Origin: an uncultured Alphaproteobacteria bacterium
GTDB lineage: Bacteria; Pseudomonadota; Alphaproteobacteria; Rhizobiales; Ancalomicrobiaceae
Direction: 5' to 3'
NCBI GenBank assembly: GCA_937892955.1
Contig: CALBKH010000103.1
Span: forward strand, 1-64,000
Length of the DNA stretch: 64,000 bases
Part shown: positions 16,496 through 24,349 of the stretch, in pieces
Position numbering within the stretch: the first letter of the stretch is position 1
How the letters are laid out: every line of letters starts with the position of its first letter
Notes under the pieces: generated by a model
What the model was told of the DNA's origin: nothing
Database searches by the model: none
Seen by the model: only the letters and a program-made list of their open reading frames with translations
Translations under genes and position numbers: made by a program

Positions 16496-17601
16496 GGCGC
16501 GGCGGGTCCCGAAGCGAGAGGAAAGCCGGGGGGCACGACGCCCGGCGGGGTGACGGCGAGAACCTTGAAGAGCGAGCCCATCTCCTCCGGCCCGACGAGG
16601 CGGGAGACCTGCGAGACGATCTCGGCGCGCGCCGCCTCGTCCTTGTCGGCGCCGAGACGGCCCGCCCGTTCGGCGAGCCCCAGGGCCAGCAGGAAGTCGC
16701 CCTGCTCGATCGGTCCGTGCGCCGCGGCGCCGGCACGGGTCGCGGCGGCGGCGAGGGCGGTGAAGTCGACGTGGGCCGTCAGGTCCGCCTCGCCCGGCCG
16801 GCCGAGCGGATCGACGTAGGTGTGGGCGCGGATCGCCTGGAACGTGTCGCCGAAGGCGGGGCCGGCATAGCCGTAGTCGACGGCGACGACGAGGCCACGC
16901 TCGGCGACGACCCGCTTCGCCAGCGCCGTCATGATCTCGACGCCGACCGGCGAGATCTCGACGATCGAACCCTCTTCCGGTCGCCCGGCACGCGGCGACA
17001 CGGCATCGGTCGGCAGCGTCGTCGGGCCGAGACCGAAGGCGAGCCCTCCGGTCTCGTCGAGGCCGACGACGCGCTCGTGCCAGCGGCCGTCGCGCAATTC
17101 GAACTGGCGGATCGGCAGGGCGTCGAAGAATTCGTTGGCGACCACCAGCAGCGGACCGTCCGGCAGGGTGTCGAGCCGGTCGTGCCACGTCGGTTTCAGC
17201 GACTGGTTCGCCAGCGTCGCCGCCTGCTTGGCCCGCAGACGCGGGCTCGTCTCGACCAGATGCAGCCGCGCCGCGGCGAGGAAGGCCGGAACCCGCCGGG
17301 CGACCCGCAGGAGATCCGCCATCAGTGTGCCCCGGCCGGGACCGAATTCGACGAGATTGAACGGCGCCGGCCGGCCGAGCCGCTCCCAGGTCTCCACCAC
17401 GAAGGCGCCGATCATCTCGCCGAACATCTGCGAGACCTCCGGCGCGGTGACGAAATCGCCCGCCTGCCCGAAGGGTTCGCGCGCCATGTAGTAGCCGTGC
17501 TCGGGATCGCCGAGGCACAGCGCCATATAGTCGAAGACCGGCAACGGCCCGTTCAGCCGGACGAGCGCCCGAATGCGGTGCTCGAGCGGCGTCGGGCTCA
17601 T
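16492..17601 (-). CDS. SAM-dependent methyltransferase, NDUFAF7/MidA family
   Basis: A 369-residue class I methyltransferase. Motif I is VEFGPGRGTLMADLLR. The family marker HGYYMAREPFGQAGDFVTAP lies near residues 35-55, and EFFDALPIRQFELRDGRW and VAVDYGYAGPAFGDT follow. The human homologue NDUFAF7 dimethylates an arginine of complex I subunit NDUFS2; the bacterial substrate is probably the equivalent NuoD residue, but this is not proven. The ATG overlaps the lgt stop and the stop overlaps the pgeF start, so three genes are read as one coupled unit. Confidence 0.93.
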   Translation of the reverse strand: MSPTPLEHRIRALVRLNGPLPVFDYMALCLGDPEHGYYMAREPFGQAGDFVTAPEVSQMFGEMIGAFVVETWERLGRPAPFNLVEFGPGRGTLMADLLRVARRVPAFLAAARLHLVETSPRLRAKQAATLANQSLKPTWHDRLDTLPDGPLLVVANEFFDALPIRQFELRDGRWHERVVGLDETGGLAFGLGPTTLPTDAVSPRAGRPEEGSIVEISPVGVEIMTALAKRVVAERGLVVAVDYGYAGPAFGDTFQAIRAHTYVDPLGRPGEADLTAHVDFTALAAAATRAGAAAHGPIEQGDFLLALGLAERAGRLGADKDEAARAEIVSQVSRLVGPEEMGSLFKVLAVTPPGVVPPGFPLASGPAAP

Positions 17602-18452
17602 GGGGCGCGGCTCCCGTCGCCGGTGTGGGCGGTGCTGCGCCGGGCCCTTGCGCTCGCCCAGACGAAGAGGGCGAGGCCGGCGGCGATCATCGGCAGCGAC
17701 AGGATCTGCCCCATGGTGATGCCGCCCGCGAGGTAACCGACCTGGACGTCCGGTTCGCGGAAGAACTCGACGACGAAGCGGGCGAGGCCATAGCCCATGG
17801 CGAAGACACCAGCGAGCGCCCCCGGCTTCTTGAAGATCTCGGAGCGATGGACGAGGTGGGCGACGACGGCGAAGAGCACGACGCCTTCCAACGCCGCCTC
17901 GTAGAGCTGGCTCGGATGGCGCGGGTCCGGCCCGGCGAAGGGAAAGACCATGCCCCAGGCGACGTCGGTGGTGCGCCCCCACAGCTCGCCGTTGATGAAA
18001 TTCGCCAACCGCCCGAAGAACAGGCCGATCGGCGCCGCCGCGGCGAAGAGATCGAAGAGCGTCAGGAACGAGAAGTCGCGCCGGCGCGCGAAGATCAGCA
18101 TCACCACGATCGAGCCGAGGAGGCCGCCGTGGAAGGCCATGCCGCCCTTCCACAATTGGACGATCTCGGTCGGATGCTCGAGGTAGTGGCCGAGATTGTA
18201 GAAGAGCACGTAGCCGATGCGCCCGCCGAGCACGATGCCCAGCGTCGCCCACAGCACGAAGTCGTCGAGTTCCGCCGCCGTCGGCCGATCGACCGCCCCC
18301 CACAGCCGCGGGCTGTCGACGAGGCGGCGCAGATACCACCAGCCGATCAGGATACCGGCGATGTAGGCGAGCGCGTACCAGCGGATGGCGAGGGGGCCGA
18401 ACTGGATCGCGATCGGATCGATCGCCGGGAACGGCAGAGCGAAGAGCGGCAT
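17598..18452 (-). CDS. lgt: Prolipoprotein diacylglyceryl transferase
   Basis: Lgt moves diacylglyceryl from phosphatidylglycerol to the lipobox cysteine of prolipoproteins, in the inner membrane. The 284-residue protein shows about seven hydrophobic helices and the family signatures MAFHGGLLGSIVVM (essential His) and the phosphatidylglycerol-binding GRLANFINGELWGRTTD. The chosen start is MPLFALPFPAIDP at 18452; an upstream ATG at 18524 would add an unusual hydrophilic leader. It heads the operon with the methyltransferase and pgeF. Its lipid substrate depends on PgsA, also in this window. Confidence 0.96.
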   Translation of the reverse strand: MPLFALPFPAIDPIAIQFGPLAIRWYALAYIAGILIGWWYLRRLVDSPRLWGAVDRPTAAELDDFVLWATLGIVLGGRIGYVLFYNLGHYLEHPTEIVQLWKGGMAFHGGLLGSIVVMLIFARRRDFSFLTLFDLFAAAAPIGLFFGRLANFINGELWGRTTDVAWGMVFPFAGPDPRHPSQLYEAALEGVVLFAVVAHLVHRSEIFKKPGALAGVFAMGYGLARFVVEFFREPDVQVGYLAGGITMGQILSLPMIAAGLALFVWASARARRSTAHTGDGSRAP

Positions 18453-18683
18453 GGGAGACGAGATCTCGGCGATGGAACGACGCTGCGGACGAATGTCCGG
18501 CGACAGTGGGGGGCGCGGCTTCACCCGTCAAGCGGAGCACCGTGACGGGCGCGCGAACACGACCACCCGATCGCGGCGAGGATGGGGCGGCGCCCTGCCC
18601 CTTGCGGGCGGCGGCGCCACACCCCATAACCACCATCGAGAGGGGCGGCCCGCCGCCCGGTCCCTCGAGACGGGAACGATGCC

Positions 18684-19004
18684 ATGACCCAGACGTCCAA
18701 CCGCTTCCTCGACGACATCGCCAAGCTCGTCACCGACGCCGCCGGCATGGCCCAGGGCGTCGCCAAGGAAGTCGAGACCGCCTTCAAGTCCCGTGCCGAG
18801 GGCTTCGTCGCCGACATGGACCTGGTCAAGCGCGAAGACTTCGAAGTGCTGCGCGACATGGCCGCCAAAGCGCGCGAAGAGAACGAACGCCTCGCCGCGC
18901 GCATCGCCGCGCTCGAGGAGCGCCTCGCCCGCCTCGAAGGCGGCAAGAGCGCTCTCGGCGAGACGCTGATCGCCGGCGATCCCTCCGGTCCCGCCGTCGG
19001 CTGA
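18684..19004 (+). CDS. ubiK: UbiK-family ubiquinone biosynthesis accessory factor
   Basis: A 106-residue protein of the BMFP/YqiC (DUF526) family. UbiK binds UbiJ and lipids and helps aerobic ubiquinone synthesis in E. coli. The N-terminal amphipathic helix (NRFLDDIAKLVTDAAGMAQG) and the C-terminal coiled coil (REENERLAARIAALEERLAR) are both clear, and LVKREDFEVLRDMA is the conserved middle. The tail past residue 92 is variable. It is divergent from lgt and is followed after 6 nt by the DUF523 gene. Confidence 0.88.
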   Translation: MTQTSNRFLDDIAKLVTDAAGMAQGVAKEVETAFKSRAEGFVADMDLVKREDFEVLRDMAAKAREENERLAARIAALEERLARLEGGKSALGETLIAGDPSGPAVG

Positions 19005-19010
19005 GCCCGC

Positions 19011-19523
19011 ATGGACCGCATCCTCGTCTCCGCCTGCCTCGTCGGCTGGCCGGTCCGCTGGGACGGCGGCGCCAAGACCCTGCATCATCCGCTGATCGCC
19101 GAATGGGCCGCCGAGGGACGGCTCGTCCCGCTCTGCCCGGAAACCGCCGGCGGCCTCGCCGTGCCGCGGCCCGCCGCCGAGATCGAGACCGGGGCCGACG
19201 CCGCCGCGGTGCTCGCCGGGAAGGGCCGGATCGTCGATGCCGAGGGCCACGATCACGGCCCGGCCTTTCGCGAAGGCGCCCGCATCGCCACGGCGACCGC
19301 CCGGGTGCGCCGCTGTCGCTTCGCGCTTCTGACCGAGGGAAGCCCCTCCTGCGGCGTCGACCTCGTCGCCGACGGGTCGTTCTCCGGCCGACGCCGGGCC
19401 GGCGAAGGCGTCACCGCCGCGGCGCTGAGAGCCGCCGGCGTCGAAGTCTTCTCGACGAACGACATCGAAAAACTCGCCGAGCGGCTGGCCGCGGAGGCCG
19501 GCGACGCCTCGACCGCGAAGTGA
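19011..19523 (+). CDS. DUF523 family protein
   Basis: A 170-residue protein of the DUF523 family, whose function is not established. Conserved features are SACLVGWPVRWDGG at the N-terminus, LCPETAGGLAVPRPAAEIE, the SPSCGVDLVADGSFSG stretch with its cysteine, and GEGVTAAALRAAGVEVFS. The three cysteines in these motifs (near residues 9, 43 and 107) suggest metal or cluster binding, which is inference. It lies 6 nt after ubiK and is probably cotranscribed with it. Confidence 0.88.
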   Translation: MDRILVSACLVGWPVRWDGGAKTLHHPLIAEWAAEGRLVPLCPETAGGLAVPRPAAEIETGADAAAVLAGKGRIVDAEGHDHGPAFREGARIATATARVRRCRFALLTEGSPSCGVDLVADGSFSGRRRAGEGVTAAALRAAGVEVFSTNDIEKLAERLAAEAGDASTAK

Positions 19524-19856
19524 TTCGTCCACATTTTTCGTGACTTGCCCACCATTGCACGGTCGCGTCGGATCTCTCGCTTCCTATACTGGGGCAAGAG
19601 AGATTCGCGTCCCCGGGAGCGAGTATCGCCCCGATTGAAACTCCTTCGCGTTCCCCCTCGATCCGGCGTTCTTCGTTCGTCGTTGCGGTTCGATGGTTCC
19701 CCGGAACGGTCTTCGTCCCGATCCCGTCGGGTCGTCCGGTCCGGATCTCGTGCGGAGCAGGTTGCGCTCGTTCGGCCCGATGCGGCCGGATCGCGACGGG
19801 CTCCGCGCACCGCGTATCCCCGTGTCCGGTCTCCCTCACACGCGAGGACCCGCTCG
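19524..19856. other. Gene-free stretch upstream of the YbjN-type gene
   Basis: A 333-bp interval. The beginning is A/T-richer than its surroundings (CACATTTTTCG near 19529) and a TATACT at about 19585-19590 could be a -10 box, although no good -35 box stands 17 nt before it. The remainder to 19856 has no stop in one plus frame, but that extension is Arg/Ser-rich and does not look like protein. No repeat or RNA gene was recognised. Confidence 0.35.
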
Positions 19857-20357
19857 ATGAGCCTGATCGAATTGGAAGCCGAACGTCACTCCAATCCCGT
19901 CGACGTGATCGAACACGTCGCCGCGCTCGAGGACTGGGTGTTCGAGCGCTCCGGCGACGACGAGATCACCGTTTCGATCAAGGGACGCTGGTGCGACTAC
20001 CACGTCTCCTTCTCCTGGATGGTGGACGTCGAGGCGCTGCACCTGGCCTGTGCCTTCGACCTCAAGGTCACCGACGCCCGCCGCGCCGAAGTGATGCGGC
20101 TGCTCACCCTCGTCAACGAACAGATGTGGCTCGGCCATTTCGATCTGTGGTCGGGCGAGGGCGTGGTGATGTATCGTCACGCCCATCTTCTGGCCGGCGG
20201 GGCGGAGCCCTCGGCGCGGCAGGTCGACGCCATGCTGACCGCCGCGATCGAGTCCTGCGACCGCTACTATCAGGCCTTCCAGTTCGTCGTCTGGGCCGGC
20301 AAGTCGGCTCAGGAGGCGCTGGAGGGCGCGATGTTCGAAACGGTGGGACGGGCATGA
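19857..20357 (+). CDS. YbjN domain-containing protein
   Basis: A 166-residue cytoplasmic protein of the YbjN / type III secretion chaperone-like fold. It starts MSLIELEAERHSNPVDVIEH, with WCDYHVSFSWMVDVEALHLA and VTDARRAEVMRLLTLVNEQM, a helix-strand pattern typical of alphaproteobacterial YbjN proteins beside proC. E. coli YbjN affects motility and stress, but the molecular activity is unknown. The frame is open upstream to 19545 but lacks support there. The stop shares ATGA with proC, so the two are coupled. Confidence 0.9.
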   Translation: MSLIELEAERHSNPVDVIEHVAALEDWVFERSGDDEITVSIKGRWCDYHVSFSWMVDVEALHLACAFDLKVTDARRAEVMRLLTLVNEQMWLGHFDLWSGEGVVMYRHAHLLAGGAEPSARQVDAMLTAAIESCDRYYQAFQFVVWAGKSAQEALEGAMFETVGRA

Positions 20358-21178
20358 CCATCGATCTTCGCGACGCGACGCCGCTGGTGCTGATCGGCGC
20401 CGGCAAGATGGGTGGCGCCATGCTCACCGGCTGGCTCGACCGCGGCCTGCCCGCCGACGGCGTGGTGGTGATCGAGCCGCACGCCTCCGACGAACTGAAA
20501 GCGCTCGCCGCGGCGCGCGGCATCCGCCTGGAGAGCGCCGCCCCGACCGGCCTCGTGGCGCGGATCATGGTGGTGGCGGTCAAGCCGCAGGTGCTCGACG
20601 CGGTGCTGCCGCCGCTCGCCTCGCTGGTCGGTGCCGAAACCGTGGTCGTCTCGGTGGTGGCCGGCAAGACCGTCGCCGCCTTCGAGCGCGGCCTCGGCGC
20701 GCACCGAATCGTCCGCACCATCCCCAATACGCCGTCGCAGGTCGGCCGCGGCATCACCGCGGCTCACGCCGTCGCCGCCGTGCCGGCGCCCGATCGCGAC
20801 CTCGTCTCGGTGCTGCTCGCCACCCTCGGCCGGCTCGAATGGGTCGACAGCGAGGACCTGATCGACGTCGCCACCGCGGTGTCGGGCTCGGGCCCGGCCT
20901 ACGTCTTCCACATGGTCGAGGCGCTCGCCGCGGCGGGCGCGGCCGCCGGCCTCGAACCGGCGCTCGCCGCCCGTCTCGCCCGCGCCACGGTCGAGGGCGC
21001 CGGCGAACTCCTGTGGCGCTCGCCCGACGAGCCCGAGACGCTGAGGAAGAACGTCACCTCGCCGGGCGGCACCACCGCCGCCGCACTCGCCGTGCTGATG
21101 GGCGAAGACGGGCTGACGAAGCTGATGACCGAAGCGGTCGCCGCCGCGGCGAAGCGGTCACGCGAACTCGCCGGCTGA
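20354..21178 (+). CDS. proC: Pyrroline-5-carboxylate reductase
   Basis: ProC catalyses the last step of proline synthesis, NAD(P)H-dependent reduction of 1-pyrroline-5-carboxylate. The 274-residue protein has the N-terminal Rossmann motif VLIGAGKMGGAML, VVAVKPQVLDAVLPPL, RTIPNTPSQVGRGITA, and the dimerisation and active-site stretch TAVSGSGPAYVFHMVEAL; VTSPGGTTAAAL near the C-terminus is also standard. The ATG overlaps the YbjN stop. It converges on the glutathione S-transferase gene. Confidence 0.96.
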   Translation: MTIDLRDATPLVLIGAGKMGGAMLTGWLDRGLPADGVVVIEPHASDELKALAAARGIRLESAAPTGLVARIMVVAVKPQVLDAVLPPLASLVGAETVVVSVVAGKTVAAFERGLGAHRIVRTIPNTPSQVGRGITAAHAVAAVPAPDRDLVSVLLATLGRLEWVDSEDLIDVATAVSGSGPAYVFHMVEALAAAGAAAGLEPALAARLARATVEGAGELLWRSPDEPETLRKNVTSPGGTTAAALAVLMGEDGLTKLMTEAVAAAAKRSRELAG

Positions 21179-21201
21179 CACCCCGCGTTCGGACGCGCCT
21201 C

Positions 21202-21834
21202 TCAACCCGCCGCGAACTTCGCCGCCAGTTCGGCGTCGATCGCCCGGGCGCGCGCCGTGGCCGGACGGGCTTCTATGCGGGCGACGTAGTCGGCGACGAC
21301 GGCGGCGTCGGGCGCCATGCCGAAGCGGGTGAGCCAACCGAGCGCCGGCCCCCACAACCCGTCTGCGACCGTGAAACGCTCGCCGAGGAACCACGGTCCC
21401 TCCTCGAGCCGGGCGACGATCGCCGCCATGACGTCGTCGAACGACCCGTAGCCGGCCATGCTCTTGGGCGGATCGGGCCACTTCATCGCCTTCTGCAACA
21501 CCGCCGGCTCGACGCAGTTGCCGTAGAAGAACAGCCAGCGCAGCAAGGACCCGCGCAGCGGATCGCCCGGCGGCGGGGTCAGGCCGGTCTCGGGAAAGAG
21601 ATCGCCGAGATAGAGGGTGACGGCGCCGAGTTCGGTGACCACCGTCTCGCCGTGGCGGATCGCCGGCACCTTGCCCATCGGGTTCAGCGCCAGATAGTCC
21701 GGCGACTTGTGATCCTCCCGCTCCAGCGACAGCGGATGGAGGTCGTAAGGAACGCCCAACTCCTCGAGCAGATGGAGCGTGCAGCTCGATCGCGTATCGG
21801 GCGCATGGAAGAAGGTGATGGTGCGATCGGTCAC
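21202..21834 (-). CDS. Glutathione S-transferase family protein
   Basis: A 210-residue two-domain GST. The thioredoxin-like N-domain (residues 1-80) has FFHAPDTRSSCTLHLLEELG, the MGKVPAIRHG segment with the cis-proline that contacts glutathione, and VTELGAVTLYL. The helical C-domain includes WFLGERFTVADGLWGPAL. The start is a GTG at 21834 (VTDRTITFFHAPD); no ATG gives a sensible N-terminus. It is isolated, converging with proC, and its substrate is not predictable. Confidence 0.92.
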   Translation of the reverse strand: MTDRTITFFHAPDTRSSCTLHLLEELGVPYDLHPLSLEREDHKSPDYLALNPMGKVPAIRHGETVVTELGAVTLYLGDLFPETGLTPPPGDPLRGSLLRWLFFYGNCVEPAVLQKAMKWPDPPKSMAGYGSFDDVMAAIVARLEEGPWFLGERFTVADGLWGPALGWLTRFGMAPDAAVVADYVARIEARPATARARAIDAELAAKFAAG

Positions 21835-21958
21835 GGTGCGGGTCCTCGCCGGCTGTGGGCTCGCGACCACTATCGAACATAACAGGAACATGCGCAAGCA
21901 CCGAGCGGCGTCTCCCCGCACACGCGGCGCAGAATTCCGCCGTGGCCGGCCGAAATCC

Positions 21959-22096
21959 TTGCGCTTCGTCCCCCTCGGTGCTAGAGACCCGCCCGTTCCC
22001 ACACGCCGACACCCCTGGAGGCAACGTGAGGGACGGCCTTCGTCGCATCGGATGATGCCGCGGCGGTCGAGCGAGGGCCGGAGATCCGGCCCTTTT
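21959..22096 (+). promoter_or_regulatory. Probable rplY promoter and leader with terminator-like hairpin
   Basis: TTGCGC at about 21959 and CTAGAG about 16 nt later look like an alphaproteobacterial housekeeping promoter. The leader then contains GGGCCGGA (22075-22082) and TCCGGCCC (22085-22092) followed at once by TTTT, a compact intrinsic-terminator shape ending 28 nt before the rplY ATG. No gene lies upstream on this strand for it to terminate, so premature termination (attenuation) of the rplY-pth transcript is a reasonable reading. Confidence 0.45.
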
Positions 22097-22124
22097 CATT
22101 CGAATTCACCTATGAGGTACACCC

Positions 22125-22736
22125 ATGAGCCGTCAGTCCTACGAGATCGAGGCCACGGTGCGTGAACGGGTCGGCAAGGGGGCCGCTCGTGAGCTGCGTC
22201 GTGAGTCCAGCGTGCCCGCCGTCATCTACGGCGACAAGAAGCCCCCCCTGGCGATCGCCCTCTCCTTCAAGGAGGCGGACAAGCGTCTGCGCGCCGGCGG
22301 CTTCCTGACCACCGTCGCCACCGTCGTCGTCGGCGGTGAGAAGATCCGGGTGATCCCCAAGGATTACCACATGCACCCGGTCAAGGACACGCTGACCCAC
22401 GTCGACTTCCTGCGCATCTCCGACGAGACCGTCGTCACCGTCTTCGTGCCGGTGCATGCGGTCAACCAGGAGAAGTCGGTCGGTCTGAAGCGCGGTGGCG
22501 CGCTGTCGATCGTCCACCACGAGGTCGAGTGCCAGTGTCGCGCCGACTCCATCCCGGAGTCGATCGACGTCGACGTCTCGGCCCTCAACATCGGTGGCTC
22601 GGTCCACATCGAGGACGTCGAGCTACCGGAAGGCGTCAAGCCGGTGATCCACGAGAAGAACTACACCGTTCTCTCGATCACCGCGCCGGTCGGCTTCACC
22701 GAGACGGCCGAGGCCGCCGCGCCGGCCACGGCCTGA
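22125..22736 (+). CDS. rplY: 50S ribosomal protein L25 / general stress protein Ctc
   Basis: L25 binds 5S rRNA in the large subunit. The 203-residue protein is the long Ctc/TL5-type form: an N-terminal L25 domain (VRERVGKGAARELRRESSVP, then VIYGDKK and DYHMHPVKDTLTHVDFLRI) and a C-terminal beta domain (about 100-190) ending in an Ala/Thr-rich tail. GAGGT lies about 8 nt before the ATG. The pairing with pth 24 nt downstream is near universal in proteobacteria. A terminator-like hairpin precedes the gene. Confidence 0.96.
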   Translation: MSRQSYEIEATVRERVGKGAARELRRESSVPAVIYGDKKPPLAIALSFKEADKRLRAGGFLTTVATVVVGGEKIRVIPKDYHMHPVKDTLTHVDFLRISDETVVTVFVPVHAVNQEKSVGLKRGGALSIVHHEVECQCRADSIPESIDVDVSALNIGGSVHIEDVELPEGVKPVIHEKNYTVLSITAPVGFTETAEAAAPATA

Positions 22737-22760
22737 GCGGTTTCCTGACCGGAGGCGTCG

Positions 22761-23450
22761 ATGCTGCTCTTCGTGGGGCTCGGCAATCCCGGTCCGGAAT
22801 ACGCCCTCAATCGGCACAACATCGGATTCATGGCGGTGGACGTGATCGTCCGCCGCCATTCCTTTTCGCCCTGGCGGGGGAAGTTCCACGGTGAGGTCTC
22901 GGAAGGCACCATCGCCGGCGAGAAGGTCGTTGCGCTGAAGCCGATGACCTACATGAACGACAGCGGCCGCTCGGTCGCCGCCTGCGCCGCCTTCTACAAG
23001 ATCGAGCCGAAGGATTTCGTCGTCTTCCACGACGAACTCGACCTCGACCCCGGTCGCCTCAAGGTCAAGATCGGCGGCGGCCACGCCGGCCACAATGGCC
23101 TGCGCTCGATCCAGGCCCATCTCGGCCCCGACTTCCGCCGCGTGCGGATGGGCATCGGCCATCCCGGCGTGAAGGAACGCGTCACCGGATGGGTGCTCGG
23201 CAACTTCGCCAAGGTCGACCGCGATTGGCTGATCCCCCTCCTCGACGATCTCGCCGAAGCAGCGCCGAAACTGATCGAGCGCGACGACGTCGGCTTCATG
23301 AACCTCGTCTCGGGGGCCAAGCCGCAGACCGAAGCGAAGCCCGAAAAGCCGCGCGCCGCGGCTCCGGCCGCGCCGATCGGCCCGACCGAGACCGCGAAAA
23401 ATGCCATGGCCGAGACGCTGAGACGGCTCCTGGCGCAGAAGAAGCGCTGA
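22761..23450 (+). CDS. pth: Peptidyl-tRNA hydrolase
   Basis: Pth frees tRNA from peptidyl-tRNA that has dropped off the ribosome. The core of about 190 residues has GLGNPGPEYALNRHNIGFMA (catalytic His), LKPMTYMNDSGRSV, FHDELDLDPGRLKVKIGGG and GHAGHNGLRSI. Beyond residue 190 it carries an Ala/Pro/Lys-rich C-terminal extension (about 40 residues) as seen in some alphaproteobacteria. GGAGG-like sequence lies upstream. It follows rplY by 24 nt and is probably on the same transcript. Confidence 0.96.
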   Translation: MLLFVGLGNPGPEYALNRHNIGFMAVDVIVRRHSFSPWRGKFHGEVSEGTIAGEKVVALKPMTYMNDSGRSVAACAAFYKIEPKDFVVFHDELDLDPGRLKVKIGGGHAGHNGLRSIQAHLGPDFRRVRMGIGHPGVKERVTGWVLGNFAKVDRDWLIPLLDDLAEAAPKLIERDDVGFMNLVSGAKPQTEAKPEKPRAAAPAAPIGPTETAKNAMAETLRRLLAQKKR

Positions 23451-23487
23451 AACCGCCTCGTTTCGAGCGAACTTCGCACCGCTTCGT

Positions 23488-23516
23488 CTTGTCACGGCGG
23501 CCTTCGATCTCTATCT
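23488..23516 (+). promoter_or_regulatory. Probable promoter of the cold shock gene
   Basis: CTTGTC (23488-23493) and CTATCT (23511-23516) are separated by 17 nt and resemble the alphaproteobacterial CTTGAC-N17-CTATAT consensus. Transcription from here would give a leader of about 140 nt before the ATG at 23666, in keeping with the long 5' leaders of many cold shock genes. The leader has not been shown to act as a thermosensor. Confidence 0.5.
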
Positions 23517-23665
23517 TGACGACATCGGACTTGGCCGGACCCCGGGCTCTTTCGCCCGGACACAGTTTTCGGGCCAGCTCGACAGATCTCACCAAATTCG
23601 ACCGACCCGAGCGACCGCCCTCCGCGTTCGTTCGACGACGCACGAGCTACGAAAAGGAAATCCAC

Positions 23666-23875
23666 ATGCCCGTCGGAACCGTCAAGTTCTTCAACGAAAC
23701 CAAGGGTTACGGTTTCATTCAGCCGGAGGACGGCTCCAAGGACGTGTTCGTCCACATCTCCGCCGTCGAGCGCTCCGGCATGCGCACCCTGACGGAAGGC
23801 CAGAAGGTCTCCTTCGAGATCGAAATGGACCGCCGCTCGGGCAAGTCGGCGGCTGCCAACCTCGCCGCCGTCTGA
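23666..23875 (+). CDS. Cold shock domain protein (CspA family)
   Basis: A 69-residue single-domain CspA-type RNA chaperone, MPVGTVKFFNETKGYGFIQP at the N-terminus. RNP1 (KGYGFIQ) and RNP2 (VFVHISAV) are intact, so it can bind single-stranded RNA and DNA. AAAAGGAAAT before the ATG is a good ribosome-binding site. The gene is monocistronic: a promoter-like sequence and a long leader precede it and a hairpin follows it. Whether it is cold-induced or constitutive cannot be told. Confidence 0.95.
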   Translation: MPVGTVKFFNETKGYGFIQPEDGSKDVFVHISAVERSGMRTLTEGQKVSFEIEMDRRSGKSAAANLAAV

Positions 23876-23892
23876 GCCGAGAAAACACGATC

Positions 23893-23942
23893 ACGAGCCG
23901 GATTCTCGGGGTCTTCCCGGTTTCCGGCTCGTCGCATTTCGG
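23893..23942 (+). terminator. Inverted repeat after the cold shock gene
   Basis: ACGAGCCGGA (23893-23902) and TCCGGCTCGT (23933-23942) form a 10-bp perfect stem around a long loop that can itself fold. A weak T-containing stretch (CGCATTTCGG) follows. It probably ends the cold shock transcript before infA. Confidence 0.55.
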
Positions 23943-23988
23943 CTATATGGCCTGCAACCGCACGGAAGTCGCGAAACGGATTCGTCGA

Positions 23989-24270
23989 ATGGCCAAGGAA
24001 GAACTCATCCAATTCGAGGGGCTGGTGCTCGAGATTCTGCCGGATGCGCGTTTCCGCGTCCGCCTCGAGAACGGTCACGAGATCATCGCCTACACCGCGG
24101 GCAAGATGAAGAAGAACCGCATCAAGACGCTCGCGGGCGACCGCGTCACCGTCGAGATGTCGCCGTACGACCTCGAGAAGGGCCGTCTCGTCTTCCGTCA
24201 TCGCGAAGCCCGTCCGGATGGCGCGCCGCCGCCGCCGCGTCCGGGTGGCGGACAGTTCCGCCGTCGCTGA
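23989..24270 (+). CDS. infA: Translation initiation factor IF-1
   Basis: IF-1 occupies the ribosomal A site during initiation. From the ATG at 23989 the product (MAKEELIQFEG) is 93 residues: a standard OB-fold of about 72 residues (LENGHEIIAYTAGKMKKNRI, GDRVTVEMSPYDLEKGRLVF) plus a Pro/Gly/Arg-rich tail (about residues 73-93) of the sort found in some alphaproteobacteria. An in-frame ATG at 23947 would add 14 residues not seen in the family. Hairpins stand both before and after the gene. Confidence 0.95.
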   Translation: MAKEELIQFEGLVLEILPDARFRVRLENGHEIIAYTAGKMKKNRIKTLAGDRVTVEMSPYDLEKGRLVFRHREARPDGAPPPPRPGGGQFRRR

Positions 24271-24296
24271 TCGGCGTTTCGTGAGACGTTGCCGAC

Positions 24297-24330
24297 GCCC
24301 CCGGCGGAGATCCCGCGCGGGGGCTTCGCC
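24297..24330 (+). terminator. Probable terminator between infA and ychF
   Basis: GCCCCCG (24297-24303) pairs with CGGGGGC (24318-24324); the interior GCGG and CCGC also pair, giving a long stem. TTCGCCTT follows. The T-tract is weak, so termination may be partial. It ends only about 20 nt before the ychF ATG. Confidence 0.55.
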
Positions 24331-24349
24331 TTGAAAGATCGAGGATTCC

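Noticed and set aside
21835..22124. A tRNA or small RNA gene upstream of rplY
   Set aside because: No cloverleaf or CCA end could be drawn; the hairpin with T-run fits a leader element better.
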